In this document: in pieces, positions 20,320 to 30,738 of the stretch
How the letters are laid out: each line of letters starts with the position of its first letter
Numbering within the stretch: the first letter of the stretch is position 1
Origin: Sporothrix humicola
Taxonomy: Eukaryota; Ascomycota; Sordariomycetes; Ophiostomatales; Ophiostomataceae
DNA: 64,000 nucleotides
Direction of reading: 5' to 3'
Assembly (NCBI GenBank): GCA_021396245.1
Contig: WNYE01000094.1
Span: 62,001-126,000, forward strand
Translations under genes and position numbers: made by a program
The notes under the pieces: model-generated
The model's database searches: none
What the model saw: only the letters and a program-made list of their open reading frames with translations
Told to the model about the DNA's origin: nothing

Positions 20320-20844
20320 ATGCAGATTTTCGTCAAGACCCTCACGGGTAAAACCATCACCCTTGAGGTGGAAAGCTCCGACACCATCGACAATGTCAAG
20401 TCGAAGATCCAGGACAAGGAGGGCATCCCGCCCGACCAGCAGCGCCTGATCTTTGCTGGCAAGCAGCTCGAGGACGGCCGCACCCTGTCCGACTACAACA
20501 TCCAGAAGGAGAGCACCCTGCACCTGGTCCTGCGCCTGCGTGGTGGTGCCAAGAAGCGCAAGAAGAAGGTGTACACCACCCCCAAGAAGATCAAGCACAA
20601 GCGCAAGAAGACCAAGTTGGCTGTTCTCAAGTACTACAAGGTCGACGGCGATGGCAAGATCGAGCGTCTCCGCCGCGAGTGCCCCAACGAGACTGTACGT
20701 ACCACCCCTCATGACAATTCATCTGTCTTGCTCATCACTAACACAACCCAGTGCGGTGCCGGTGTCTTCATGGCTGCCATGCAGGACCGCCAGTACTGCG
20801 GCCGCTGCCACTTGACCTACGTCTTCGGCGAGAACAAGGACTAA
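20320..20844 (+). CDS. UBI3: Ubiquitin-40S ribosomal protein eS31 fusion
   Basis: Exon 1 is 20320-20694 and exon 2 is 20752-20844, separated by a 57-bp intron (GTACGT...CAG, CACTAAC branch). Residues 1-76 are ubiquitin, starting [18 protein letters not shown] and ending LRLRGG, where processing releases eS31. The tail is basic ([20 protein letters not shown]) and ends with the zinc-binding part made of ECPNETCGAG and [11 protein letters not shown]. Spliced length is 155 residues, typical of the family. The intron length is a multiple of three and it has no stop, so unspliced mRNA would insert 19 residues inside the zinc-binding part. The spliced form matches the family (Cys directly after the acidic/Thr residue), so splicing is the right reading. 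Confidence 0.97.
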
Positions 20845-21275
20845 GCGTGCTGTCTTTGGGAAAAATCAAAATTCGGGATTATGGGTTAGGAAAAATGACT
20901 AAAAAACCTGAGTAGCGCACTCATGGAATGATACCTTGAGGAATTGTGAAACGCGAAACACAAATCTTTTTCTATATTGCTTTTTGTTACGTGCTGGTGC
21001 ATGGAAAGGTTAACCATGGCCCGCCTTCTCCAACGGCGTTGGGTTGATCTTGACTAAAATACAAGTTCGTTCTGATCGCCGTTGTCTACTCGTTCCCCAT
21101 GTGAACACCGAATGTGCTTTGTGCCCTGTGTCATTGTTCATGCTTGCTATCATTGATGTATTCATGTAGTCGTCAACTATGTCAAACGTAAATGTTCATA
21201 TCTATCCAAAGGTCATGTCCAGACCCCATCTGACCCATCATATCATATCCAGGTCTCATATCTAGCCCCGTCTTC
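20845..21275. other. Intergenic between convergent eS31 and chitinase
   Basis: About 430 bp, holds both 3' ends; no gene seen. Confidence 0.6.
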
Positions 21276-22481
21276 TCAACCAAGAGTGCCTTTCCGCAGG
21301 TTATCGTACTGCGACTCGGGGAATGTGATGCAGTTGGGCTGCTGCTTGAGGTTTGCCGGCCCGCCAAGTGCATTGGACATGGTCCGGATCAGACTCGCCG
21401 GTCCCTCCCGGTCGTTGCTTGCTTCCCACCACATGGCACCGCCCAGCCCCCGGTCCTGAATGAATGTAGCCTTGGCCAGTGTCGACTGCTGTGTGTCGTA
21501 CGTGAAGAACGTCCGAGTTGTGGGATCGTAGCAGGAGGCCGCAATGATCTCGGGGTCGTACTGCTCCTGGGCATCGGCCGGGGGCAAAGCTTTGTAGTCC
21601 CAGACACCGGCTTCGAAGGAGCCTGGCCCCGTGCCCTCATAAGGTTGGCCAAGGCCGTTTGTATTGGCAAAGGAGCGACCGTACAGCGGCAGGCCGAGCA
21701 CAATCTTGTTTGTGGGCACACCGCGGGACTGGTAGTAGTGCACGGCCACAGCGGAACTCGCAGGCGTAAGCTCGGGCTTCGTCGGGTGCGGGTAAATGTT
21801 GGCTTGATGGGCCGCGACGCTGTTCCAGGGCCCGGCATAGTCGTAGGCCATGAGGTTCCAGAAATCGAGGTAGCGGTCCATGGCCGGCACGTCGAGCTTC
21901 TGGAAGTTGTCCGGGCCGGCCGGGCAGGCGACGGTCAGCTCAAAGTGGTAGCGGTTGGGGCCGAGCGAGTCTCCGTAGGCGTCCAATGCCGTACGGCACT
22001 CGTGCAAAAGCTGGACATAGTTGGCGGCATCTGCGGCATTCTGCGGATATTCCCAGTCAATGTCGAGGCCGTCAAACCCAAGATCCTTGACGAGCTTGAC
22101 CGCACTTTCGGCAAAGAGAGCGCGGCCCTCTGGGCGGGCGGCCGGGCCCGTAAAATTGGCCGAGTTTGTGTAGCCGCCAATGGACAGCAACACTTTGAGG
22201 TTGCGGTTGCGCTTCTTGAGGATGTTGATCTGCTTCATGCAGCCATACATGTTATTGACTCCCGAGTTCGGGTCGTCCCAGGGGTCTCCGTCCCAGTGAA
22301 TGCCTGTGTCGGCCCACATGTCGGTCAGGACGACTTCGCCGTTTTCGGGCCGGACATTGGCAAAAGCATAGAGAATGTGGGTGATGTGCTCGGCGGGCAG
22401 ATACTGTGGCCGGTATTCGCGGACATAGATGGACCAGTTGGCAAAGTAGACCACCGAACGGTAGCCGCGTGGTGTAGCCAT
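21276..22481 (-). CDS. chiB: GH18 endochitinase, ChiB-like, no signal peptide
   Basis: A 401-residue single-exon protein starting MATPRGYRSVVYFANW; the frame stays open upstream but without another ATG. The GH18 barrel shows the SIGG strand (KVLLSIGGYTNS) and the catalytic motif DGLDIDWE with acid Glu144, then MAYDYAG, LGLPLYGRSF and a Trp-rich GGAMWWEAS near the end, as in class V fungal chitinases. The last residues (YDNLRKG) match the family terminus. There is no signal peptide, which fits the intracellular ChiB-type enzymes linked to autolysis in Aspergillus. Substrate: chitin, internal bonds. Its promoter region is shared with NOP58 and contains three GATA sites. Confidence 0.92.
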   Translation of the reverse strand: MATPRGYRSVVYFANWSIYVREYRPQYLPAEHITHILYAFANVRPENGEVVLTDMWADTGIHWDGDPWDDPNSGVNNMYGCMKQINILKKRNRNLKVLLSIGGYTNSANFTGPAARPEGRALFAESAVKLVKDLGFDGLDIDWEYPQNAADAANYVQLLHECRTALDAYGDSLGPNRYHFELTVACPAGPDNFQKLDVPAMDRYLDFWNLMAYDYAGPWNSVAAHQANIYPHPTKPELTPASSAVAVHYYQSRGVPTNKIVLGLPLYGRSFANTNGLGQPYEGTGPGSFEAGVWDYKALPPADAQEQYDPEIIAASCYDPTTRTFFTYDTQQSTLAKATFIQDRGLGGAMWWEASNDREGPASLIRTMSNALGGPANLKQQPNCITFPESQYDNLRKGTLG

Positions 22482-23296
22482 GTTGATGGTAATGGGTGTC
22501 GAGTAGGACGAGAATGAACAAGCAGTAAAAGGGAAAATGAATTGACTAGATATTTTGCTCGCTGCAAATGAGTGTGGAAGGATGCCGCGTCGTCCGTGTG
22601 GGAGCACAAAACTGGCAGGAGCCTAATGTGCGAATGTGGCAGGAGCACTCGAGAGGTCAGTGACGCAACTGAAGTTGGCGAGAAGCGAATTCGACGATCA
22701 GGAACAGGGGTGCTGTCCAGTTACACGACCACGTTTTCAAAGATGCAAAAGTGAAAAATGAGACGAAATCGACTTCAATTTATGTCTTCGACTCGCAGCC
22801 CTCGACGTTTGGCCAAGCATGCCACGCAATTCACAGCCCACCCATGCATCCCCTCTTGAGCATCAGAGAGGAGCTCTGGCTTCAGCTCCGACAGCCCACG
22901 CCCAGCCCCAAGCCTCACTGGACAGTGGACGGACAGCTCCACCGCCAGGAACGAACAAGATCCACTGTTGGGAGGGAGCGGGTGTTGGCAATGCACTGTT
23001 TGGTTGTTCCCTGATTTTGGCTTACACGGGCGCGGTGGCAGTATTATCCGGCGATAAGATAAGAGATGAGCGTGATACATCACATGACATTGTATGCATA
23101 TTTCTCCACTTATTTTCTTCGAATTGGCGCTAATGAAAAAAAAAGTTTGGCCTGGCAGAAAACAGAGTCCCCGACCACCAAAGAAAAAAAGCTTCGTTTT
23201 TGCTCTTGTTCACACTCGACTTTTCGACCTCCCTCCTCCTCCATCAACAACCAACGTCGCCAACCCCCTCCTATTCTTCCTCCCACGACATTCACA
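22482..23296. promoter_or_regulatory. Divergent promoter of chitinase and NOP58
   Basis: About 815 bp between the two ATGs. It holds the GATA cluster at 23044-23063 and a pyrimidine-rich leader before the NOP58 ATG. No gene seen. Confidence 0.55.
23044..23063. promoter_or_regulatory. Triple GATA-factor site
   Basis: One TTATC (23044-23048) and two directly abutting GATAAG (23053-23058 and 23058-23063) in 20 bp. GATA factors such as AreA bind paired HGATAR sites. It is about 235 bp before NOP58 and 560 bp before the chitinase. Confidence 0.45.
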
Positions 23297-24924
23297 ATGG
23301 CGAGCGTCAACTACATCCTCTACGACTCGGCGGTCGGCTATGGCGTCTTCGAGGTCGTGCACCAGGCCGACAGCGTTGGCGTCCGCCTCAAGGAGGTCCA
23401 GGATTCCATGTCGGACCTGGCCAAGTTTGGCAAGATGGTCAAGCTGGTGAACTTTTCGCCGTGGAGGTGTGTATAGGGCGCCCAATGATGGAATATCCTT
23501 TTGTTTCTCCCGAATATATTGATACTAACCTCTTCGTCAGAAACCACGCCGAGGGTCTCGAGAACTTGAACGAGCTGTCCGAGGGTATCGTCTCCGAGTA
23601 CCTGGCCTCTGTCCTCGAGCTGAGCCTGCCCAAGACCAGCGGCAAGAAGAGCAAGGTTGTGCTGGGTGTGCCGGACAAGAACCTGGCCAGTGATATCAGC
23701 AGCCGTTTCCCCGGCGTCGAGTGCGAGACGATTGAGACTTCGGAAGTTGTCGCTGCTCTGCTCCGTGGCATCCGCCAGTATGCCGAGAAGCTGCTCAAGG
23801 GCCTGCACGACGGCGACATGAGCCGTGCCCACCTGGGTATGGGCCACGCCTTCTCGCGCTCGGGCGTCAAGTTCAACATCCACAAGAACGACAACCACAT
23901 TATCCAGCAGATCGCCACGCTCGATGCTCTCGACAAGACGATCAACAGCGGCTGCATGCGCGTGCGCGAGTGGTACGGCTGGCACTTCCCCGAGCTGATT
24001 AAGATCGTGTCGGACAATGTCCTGTACGCCAACCTGGTGCTCGTCATTGGCAACAAGAACACCCTGACCGACGACCGCCTGCACGACATTGCCGCCGTTC
24101 TCAGCGAAGACGGCGACCGCGCCCAGGCCATCCTGGATGCCGCCAAGGTGTCCATGGGCCAGGACATTAACGCCGAGGATCTGGGCATGGTCAAGTCGTT
24201 TGCCACGGCTGTCTCCAAGCTCGCCGCCTACCGCCAGACCCTGGCCTCGTCGCTCGAGAAGAAGATGGGCATTGTCGCGCCCAACCTGCAGGTCATTCTC
24301 GGTACTCCCGTCGCGGCCCGCCTCATCTCGCACGCCGGCTCCCTGACCAGCTTGGCCAAGTACCCGGCCTCGACGCTGCAGATCCTGGGTGCCGAGAAGG
24401 CCCTGTTCCGCGCCCTCAAGACCAAGGGCAACACCCCCAAGTACGGCCTGATCTACCAGAGCTCCTTCATTGGCCGCTCCGGCCCCCGCCACAAGGGCCG
24501 CATCTCGCGCTACCTCGCCAACAAGTGCAGCATTGCTGCCCGTGTCGACAGCTTCAGCGAGCAGCCGACGTCGCGCTTCGGCGAGGTCATGCGCCAGCAG
24601 CTCGAGGACCGTCTCGAGTTCTTTGCGTCGGGCAAGAAGCCCATGACCAACATCGATGCCATGAACGAGGCCATGGCCAAGGTCCTGGCCGATGCTGGCG
24701 GCTCTGGCTCGGCTGACGTCGACATTGACATGGACGACGCCTCCGAGGACGAGGAGGCCGAGGCCGAGAAGAAGATCAGCAAGAAGGAGAAGAAGGACAA
24801 GAAGGAAAAGAAGGAGAAGAAAGACAAGAAGGAGAAGAAGGAGAAGCGCAAGTCGCTGGACGCAGGTGCCATGGACGTGGACGAGCCGGAAAAGAAGAAG
24901 AAGAAGAAGAAGTCGTCCGCATAG
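23297..24924 (+). CDS. NOP58: Box C/D snoRNP core protein NOP58
   Basis: Exon 1 is 23297-23466, the intron is 23467-23540 (74 bp, GTGTGT...CAG), exon 2 is 23541-24924; 517 residues. Order: N-terminal Nop5 domain (MASVNYILYDSAVGYGVFEV), central coiled-coil/NOSIC region, then the Nop domain with QVILGTPVAARLISHAGSL and the conserved ALKTKGNTPKYGLIY, SFIGR and KGRISRYLANKC segments. The tail has an acidic stretch (DIDMDDASEDEEAEAEK) and a long KKE/KKD repeat ending KKKKKKKKSSA, the usual nucleolar-targeting tail. It scaffolds fibrillarin and guide RNAs for rRNA 2'-O-methylation. Tail-to-tail with VPS4. Confidence 0.97.
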
Positions 24925-25484
24925 GTGTCTAGCCTTGCCTCGTCTGTATTCTGATTGTTTGATTTTTCGAGTCTGTTCTTCTATCTTGGGCACTGCGTTT
25001 CGATTCTTGCATCTCTTTTTTTTTCGCTTTTTCGCATTTCTCCTTTTCTTGGGCACTGATTTGTTTTGCGGCATTTCTTTGATCTTCTGATTTACCCACA
25101 TCTGTCTGTTATATCTCTTGCTTTTTGTATCTTTCTTTTCTGCTGTCCTTTTTGGAGTTTTTGGTGGGATTTTCTTGGCTTGGAGTTTCGTCCCTTCCTT
25201 CTTTTATAGGACAAAATAATAGGAGCACTTCTAGATGATCTTGAAATATATTGTTCGCTTATTGTATCCTCACACTGATACTCTTGACACTGAATGCATA
25301 GTTTGTGAATATGACATGTACATTGATACAAAATACAATTAACTGCGTAAATGGCGCTCGCCGTAAATGGGACAAACATATAAACGACAAAAAGACAAAA
25401 GAGACAAAATAATCATAGACAGGAAGAAAAAAAAAAACACCGTAAACGCCGTGCTTCTGCAAAATGCCCACACCCGGTCCACAA
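24925..25484. other. Intergenic between convergent NOP58 and VPS4
   Basis: About 560 bp. The NOP58 3' flank is T-rich (run near 25014-25023). No gene; the coding-length antisense frame continuing from NOP58 is a shadow. Confidence 0.6.
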
Positions 25485-26813
25485 CTACGCACCCTCGCTA
25501 CCAAACTCGTTTGTCCATTCCGCGTTCCGCGTCAGGTCCTCCTTGGACACCGTCGGCCGGCTGCCCTTGATGGCCTTGACAAAGTCCTTGAACTCCACCA
25601 TGGGCTCCAGCAGCTGCTCCGATTCCACGTCGTCCCACGTCATTTCTTGTGCGTCGGGCGCACCGGGCGAGCACGGCGTCATCTTGCGGTTGCCGTCCTT
25701 ATCGGTGACGGCGTGGAAATGTGTTGCCTGCTGGATCTTGCGCACGGGCTGCATGAGGGCGTCCTGGACGGCAATGGCAATGTCGGAACCGGAGTAGCCC
25801 TCGGCAAGCTTGGCGAGTTCGCGGTAGTCGTTTGACTGGAGGGTCGTGGGAGTCTCGCCGACGGCGATCTTGAACATGGTCGTGCGTGCGGAAAGGTCGG
25901 GCAGGGAGATGTGGACACGGCGCTGGAAACGCCGGCGGATGGCGGCATCGAGCTGCCAGGGAATGTTGGTTGCGCCCAACACGAGAACACCAGTGCTGTC
26001 TTTGCCGACACCGTCCATCTGCACCAGCATTTCCGTCTTGATACGCCGCGACGCCTCGGACTCGCCCTCGCCACGGGGACCGCACAGAGCGTCGACCTCG
26101 TCGATAAAGATAATGGAGGGCTTGTTCTCGCGCGCCATGGCAAACAGCTGCTTGACCAAACGTTCACTCTCACCCATCCATTTGCTGACCAGATCGGAAC
26201 TGCTGACACTGAAAAAGGTGCTCTTGGCCTCGGTGGCCACCGCTTTTGCGAGGTAACTCTTGCCTGTACCAGGCGGGCCGTACAGCAAAATGCCCTTCCA
26301 CGGTTGACGCTTGCCCTGGAACAGATGCGGGAACTTGATGGGCAGCAAGACAGCCTCCTTCAGAGCTTCTTTGGCGCCCTCGAGACCAGCGACGTCGTCC
26401 CACTTGACATTCGGTCGGTCGCCCAGGATCGCGCCCGCCAATGCACTCCGCAGCTTCTTGCTGTCCTCGTCCAAGCCGTCGTCGGCTCCGCCAGCACCGT
26501 CGCCGCCCTGTTTCCCTTTGGCTGTGCCGCCGGTCGACGAGCCGTTAGCCCCGACCATGCCCGGCTTTTTCTTTTTTGCCTCCGCGTCCGACAGGTGGGC
26601 CTTGAGCTTCTCGGCGCGCTCCATGTACTCGGTGGTCTTTTGGCGGATCATTTCTTTGGACTTGGGGTTCTTTTCCCACTTGAGGGCGAGCATGAACATT
26701 TCGAGCGAGGCATAGTAGAGCTGGTAGGCCTTGTCGTACTGGGCGGCGTTGTCGGCCTCGATGGCCTTGCGGACCTGCTCAATGGCGCGGCCGAGGAAGT
26801 CTGTATTCGACAT
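25485..26813 (-). CDS. VPS4: AAA ATPase Vps4, ESCRT-III disassembly
   Basis: A 442-residue single-exon protein; the ATG at 26813 (MSNTDFLGRAIEQVRKAIEA) is the only one in frame at the N terminus. Residues 1-75 are the MIT domain, 76-115 a Gly/Lys-rich linker, then the AAA core with Walker A GPPGTGKS (179-186), Walker B IIFIDEVD (234-241), the pore loop KWMGES and arginine fingers in AIRRRFQRR. The beta domain and the C-terminal Vps4 helix (TVSKEDLTRNAEWTNEFG) complete it. It recycles ESCRT-III filaments from endosomes and other membranes. The linker is longer than in yeast. Head-to-head with prefoldin 6; SST2, another ESCRT-linked gene, is 4 kb away. Confidence 0.96.
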   Translation of the reverse strand: MSNTDFLGRAIEQVRKAIEADNAAQYDKAYQLYYASLEMFMLALKWEKNPKSKEMIRQKTTEYMERAEKLKAHLSDAEAKKKKPGMVGANGSSTGGTAKGKQGGDGAGGADDGLDEDSKKLRSALAGAILGDRPNVKWDDVAGLEGAKEALKEAVLLPIKFPHLFQGKRQPWKGILLYGPPGTGKSYLAKAVATEAKSTFFSVSSSDLVSKWMGESERLVKQLFAMARENKPSIIFIDEVDALCGPRGEGESEASRRIKTEMLVQMDGVGKDSTGVLVLGATNIPWQLDAAIRRRFQRRVHISLPDLSARTTMFKIAVGETPTTLQSNDYRELAKLAEGYSGSDIAIAVQDALMQPVRKIQQATHFHAVTDKDGNRKMTPCSPGAPDAQEMTWDDVESEQLLEPMVEFKDFVKAIKGSRPTVSKEDLTRNAEWTNEFGSEGA

Positions 26814-27742
26814 TGTGAGAGGGAGGGGAGGACGTCGGGGGAGTTGTTGGTCGTCGTGTATCGTCAGTCGAGATCGGCGTCGAGACGAAAGGGAATGGTA
26901 TGGATTGGGAGGGGAAACGCCGACAAAAGGAGCGCCGCCGAGATCGCTGAACAAAAACAAATTGTGTGCCCGCTATAGAAGGGGGAGATTGTAGTATAGC
27001 GAGACGTGAGAGAAGATTCAATGATTTCGAGATGTCGAGAATCAGGTTTCGGGGGCAAAGGAAGAAAAGGCTGTGGTCAATGTGACGATGGGAAGAGAAT
27101 TGGGGTGGTTTGGTCTGGATTTCCCTGGTAGAGGTGACAGTCGCACCTGCCTCGTTCTGTGCGCTTGCCCTTTGGCGGGGTAACCGGGTGACGCCACGAG
27201 AAGGCAGACGCCAAATCTTTAGCGGGAGTTTGGGCGATTTGGGCGAGTCAGGTAAAAACCGCCACCAAAATGTGAGCACAAAGTGCTGAGAAACGTTGAC
27301 AAATGCGCTAAAAACTCAATAGACTCAGGCGGTGCAGGGCCAGTTCAGCGTCATTGGGTGCGGAAAGAACGAAAAAGGGGCGAGGCTAGATGGATTTTGT
27401 GGAGCCTTTTGGTTGGATTTTGGTGGTGGTTCTGGAAGGCGGCAGAAAACGAGGGGAGGAAGGAACGATGATGGGAGCTTGAGCTTGACTTCAGACGACA
27501 TATGACAGTAGACAGCAATATCAGATTCGACACGATTTCACAGACATCGCCCTGATCTATAATTCGAAATACTTATTTTGGACACTCTACAGCTGAATCT
27601 CATCCCAAGGCTGTGCTGCTTCTGTTTTCTGCGCTTTCCCCTTGTGCGCCTATCTGATTCCAAATTGCGCTCGACGCTTGAGGCTCGACGATTTCATCTT
27701 TGATATCCTCTTCTCACCAAAATCCACATCACAACCGACGTC
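26814..27742. other. Divergent promoter of VPS4 and prefoldin subunit 6
   Basis: About 930 bp between the two ATGs; no gene and no clear TATA box, as expected of housekeeping promoters. Confidence 0.55.
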
Positions 27743-28277
27743 ATGGCGGCCGCAGCAAACGACGCACAAGCCAAGCTCCAGGCGTTGACGGACGAGTACA
27801 CGAAGCTGCAGCAGGGTGAGTTTATCGTAGGAGGGGTGAATATCATGATGAGCATCCACTGACAACTTGCAGAACAACAGACTTTGATTGTGTCCCAGCA
27901 GCGGTTGAACGCGCAAAAGACAGAGAATGAAGGTGTCAAGAAGGTAGGCTAGCATTCCCACTCAAATTTTATTATATACACCCGCTGACTGGACAGGAAT
28001 TCGAGAACCTCAAGGACGGCGAGACCATCTACAAGCTCGTCGGTCCTATTCTGCTAAAGCAGGAAAAGTTTGAGGCCGACAGCACAGTCAAGGGCCGCCT
28101 GGACTTTATCGACAAGGAGATGTAAGTTTGTCTGCATGTTGACATGTTTGATTATTTGCTTGCTAACTGTACAAAAGTGGCCGTCTTGAGGATGAGATCA
28201 AAGAGTCCAACGGCAAGATGGACGAGATCAAGGACAAGATCATGGCCACGCAGACGAGCGCACAGCCGGCGCAATAA
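27743..28277 (+). CDS. PFD6: Prefoldin subunit 6
   Basis: Four exons: 27743-27815, 27873-27943, 27997-28121 and 28178-28277, with introns of 57, 53 and 56 bp. No exon is long enough to stand out as an open frame; the gene was assembled from splice motifs and a continuous coiled-coil reading. The 122-residue protein begins MAAAANDAQAKLQALTDEYT, has two long amphipathic helices joined by the beta-hairpin region KDGETIYKLVGPILLKQE, and ends with Lys/Glu/Asp-rich helix plus a short tail. This is the beta-type prefoldin fold; the YKLVGPILLKQ segment is typical of subunit 6 (yeast Yke2). Prefoldin delivers unfolded actin and tubulin to the chaperonin CCT. Confidence 0.95.
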
Positions 28278-28297
28278 GGGAGAGATGATTCAAACAA

Positions 28298-28308
28298 AAT
28301 AAAATAAA
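28298..28308 (+). terminator. Overlapping poly(A) signals of prefoldin 6
   Basis: Two overlapping AATAAA hexamers about 20-30 bp after the stop; the convergent neighbour ends at 28429. Confidence 0.45.
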
Positions 28309-28428
28309 AGGAGAAACGCCATAGTCGATACCCAGAGTGGTGATACGCAAATCAAACAAAATCAAGTCAAATCAGACCAGATCAAACGAAGCAAAGTCGA
28401 ACACCAAATTCAAAGCTACGCACCCCTC

Positions 28429-29184
28429 CTAATTCAACAGCATAAACTTCAGCCCCCACGGCATGCCCATATTGTTGGCCGCGGCCCGCTCGCGGTCCGA
28501 GCAAAAGACGTCGGCGCTGTAGTCGCCGAAACTAGCAGTCTTGCGGTGCCGGCGCACGTTGTGAAGAGGACTGTGCAGAGCGGCGTCCATGATCAGGTCC
28601 AGGATCTGGCTCATCATCAGGCAGTCGCCAAACAGGCGGCTGTGCTCGACGGCGTCGCGGATGTGCTGCGGCCGGGCCGATGCGCCAAAGTGTTGCAGTT
28701 GCCCTTGGAGGTGCGCCAGGGCCACTTTGCCGTGAGAGTGTATGCAGACCTTCTCGACAATGGCCACGGCACCGGCGATGCCCTCGACGAGGAGACGGGC
28801 CTTTTGTTGAGGGTCCAGAAGCTCGACAACATGTGTATCTGTATCGGTCTCAGTGGCGTCCCGTCCGGCCAAGACTAAGGGCAGTGTGTCGGCATCGTAG
28901 ATCGTGCGCAGGATGGCAGCTTCCGCAGCGGGTGTTCCAAGGACAGAGAGGTCGAGGTGTGGCTTGTTGTCGATGTGGATGGCCGACAGCTGGTGCAGGA
29001 CGTGGCCAAGAATCGTCTGTAAAGGAGCATCACTCTGGGTGCGAACCTGGCCAGACACGATGGAAAAGTAGACCGGCACAAGAGAAATAGCGCCTATATC
29101 GGGGTCAGTATTTCAGGAAGCTCTCTCCGTTGTTATACTGTAGTGCTCACCTCTACACTGCTCTTCAAATGTTTGTTTCGACAT
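28429..29184 (-). CDS. Unrecognised protein of 232 residues
   Basis: Exon 1 is 29184-29151, the intron is 29150-29094 (57 bp, GTGAGC...TAG) and exon 2 is 29093-28429. The spliced start is MSKQTFEEQCRGAISLVPVY. I do not recognise a family. The protein looks soluble: mixed alpha/beta at the N terminus (SIVSGQVRTQ, hydrophobic LSVLGTPAAEAAILRTIYDA), a probable alpha-helical middle (QQKARLLVEGIAGAVAIVEK) and a His-rich part HSHGKVALAHL. There is no signal peptide or membrane segment. Without exon 1 no ATG exists before the conserved-looking start of exon 2, which supports the intron. It converges on prefoldin 6 with only 151 bp between stops. Confidence 0.75.
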
Positions 29185-30738
29185 GATGGTCGTTATTTAT
29201 TGACAATATCTAGAGACCTCGAAGCTGTAAATATGATGCTTGATCATGAAAGCCATCAATAACACACTTGTGGGAATATCAACGTTTATTTAAAGGCCAC
29301 CACTCCTACAGATAAACATTCGATTTATCGTCGCTGCCACAACTACAAGGCATCACAAAGTTCTCAGTGTCCACTGTTTGTGTCCCATTCCAATTTTTTG
29401 CCTTAGTTTGGCCTCTCCTTTTTGCCCTTGCCATCCCGCGTCAGACGGGCAATCCCGGAGTGGTAAATTGCTGTCAAGATACTCCTCAAAACAAATAACG
29501 GCAAAACGATAAAGGGACAATAAAAAACAACGCATTTGACGCCCAACTGCCAGCAAAACCTTGTCAAAACAGGGTCTGAAATGAGGCTATTCACAGAAAA
29601 TCACGCGGCATTCCCGCGGCCGGGAGCACCCATGGGCCTATGCTCAAAGTGGGACATGCAAGGATACAGTGGAGGAAGACGGTGATACTTTGGGATGCCG
29701 GGCAAATCAATAACAATGGACCATGCCATACCAATATGCCACGTCAAGATCCTTTGATTATTGTTGCTCAATTTTGGCACTGTATCGAGCTCTGTTTCCC
29801 AGTTTGTACGCCTGCCACTGACAAAATGGCCCGTTTTGTTCCCAGGACGCATGCAACAGGCCATCGTCGGGCCGTTGTCACCAGATGCATCACAGTGTGG
29901 ACATTAGAGCACTGTTTGACAAGGCTCAAAAGACGCTCTCCAATGTGGCCGTGAATTAATACGGAATGACTTATATATCTTGCTACTTTTGTTTATATAC
30001 ACTTTTTGGAAGAAAAGTTTCTATTGTTGCCTTGTTTGATGTTGAAGGTCGAAGAGGTTTAAACATGAATTGGGTTTGTTTTATTTTTTAATGGGTTTAT
30101 TACCTTTCCGTTGAAACAATCAAACAAAAACTATAAAAATTTACAAAAGAGAAATCTAAGCCCCAGATGATGAAAAAAATCCATTAAAAAATTAAAACGA
30201 ATTTTCATACAGAACATGAAGGGCTTAATCTGATATTAGCATACAAAATGATGTCGTTGATGTTGACAAGAGGCTGTCTTGGTTGAGCTTAAAATGATGC
30301 GTATGGTTTTAGCGTGCGGGTGCCTGTGACAGGTCCCGTTCAGGCACCAGAATTCGTTCTGCACCACAAATGGCCCCACGTGACCACATTTGGAGCGTTT
30401 TGCCCCTCCGAAGCTCACCCGTTCCAGCCAATTCCAGGTAATTCCAATTGCTGCAGCCTGATGCCCAAACACACCCAAGACACCTAAACCAAAACGCCAA
30501 AACACACCCACACACGTCATTGTCCCCCACGTCTTTCCTTTATTGAGGACAACAAGGGCAGGCACGCCAAAATGCACTTGTCGTCTCGACTCGACTTTTG
30601 GCTTTTTGACTTTTGATTGATTTGCTTCTCTCCAACCATTCCGACGTCACGACGTCTCGTCGTTTTGATCTCGAATCTCTGTGACTGTTGCCAGAGAGGC
30701 CGTTCTTTAACACGTCTACATATCGACACACACCCACC
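29185..30738. other. Divergent intergenic between the 232-residue gene and SST2
   Basis: About 1.55 kb with no gene. The part from about 29980 to 30240 is AT-rich. Short frames lack signatures. Confidence 0.55.

Noticed and set aside
24770..24910. GAAGAAG-rich microsatellite
   Set aside because: It is the coding sequence of the NOP58 KKE/KKD tail, which is conserved in the family.
23338..25101. 587-codon minus-strand frame
   Set aside because: Antisense of NOP58; Leu runs come from the Lys-rich tail.
29980..30240. AT-rich patch as a possible transposon relic
   Set aside because: No terminal repeats, target duplication or transposase remnants seen.
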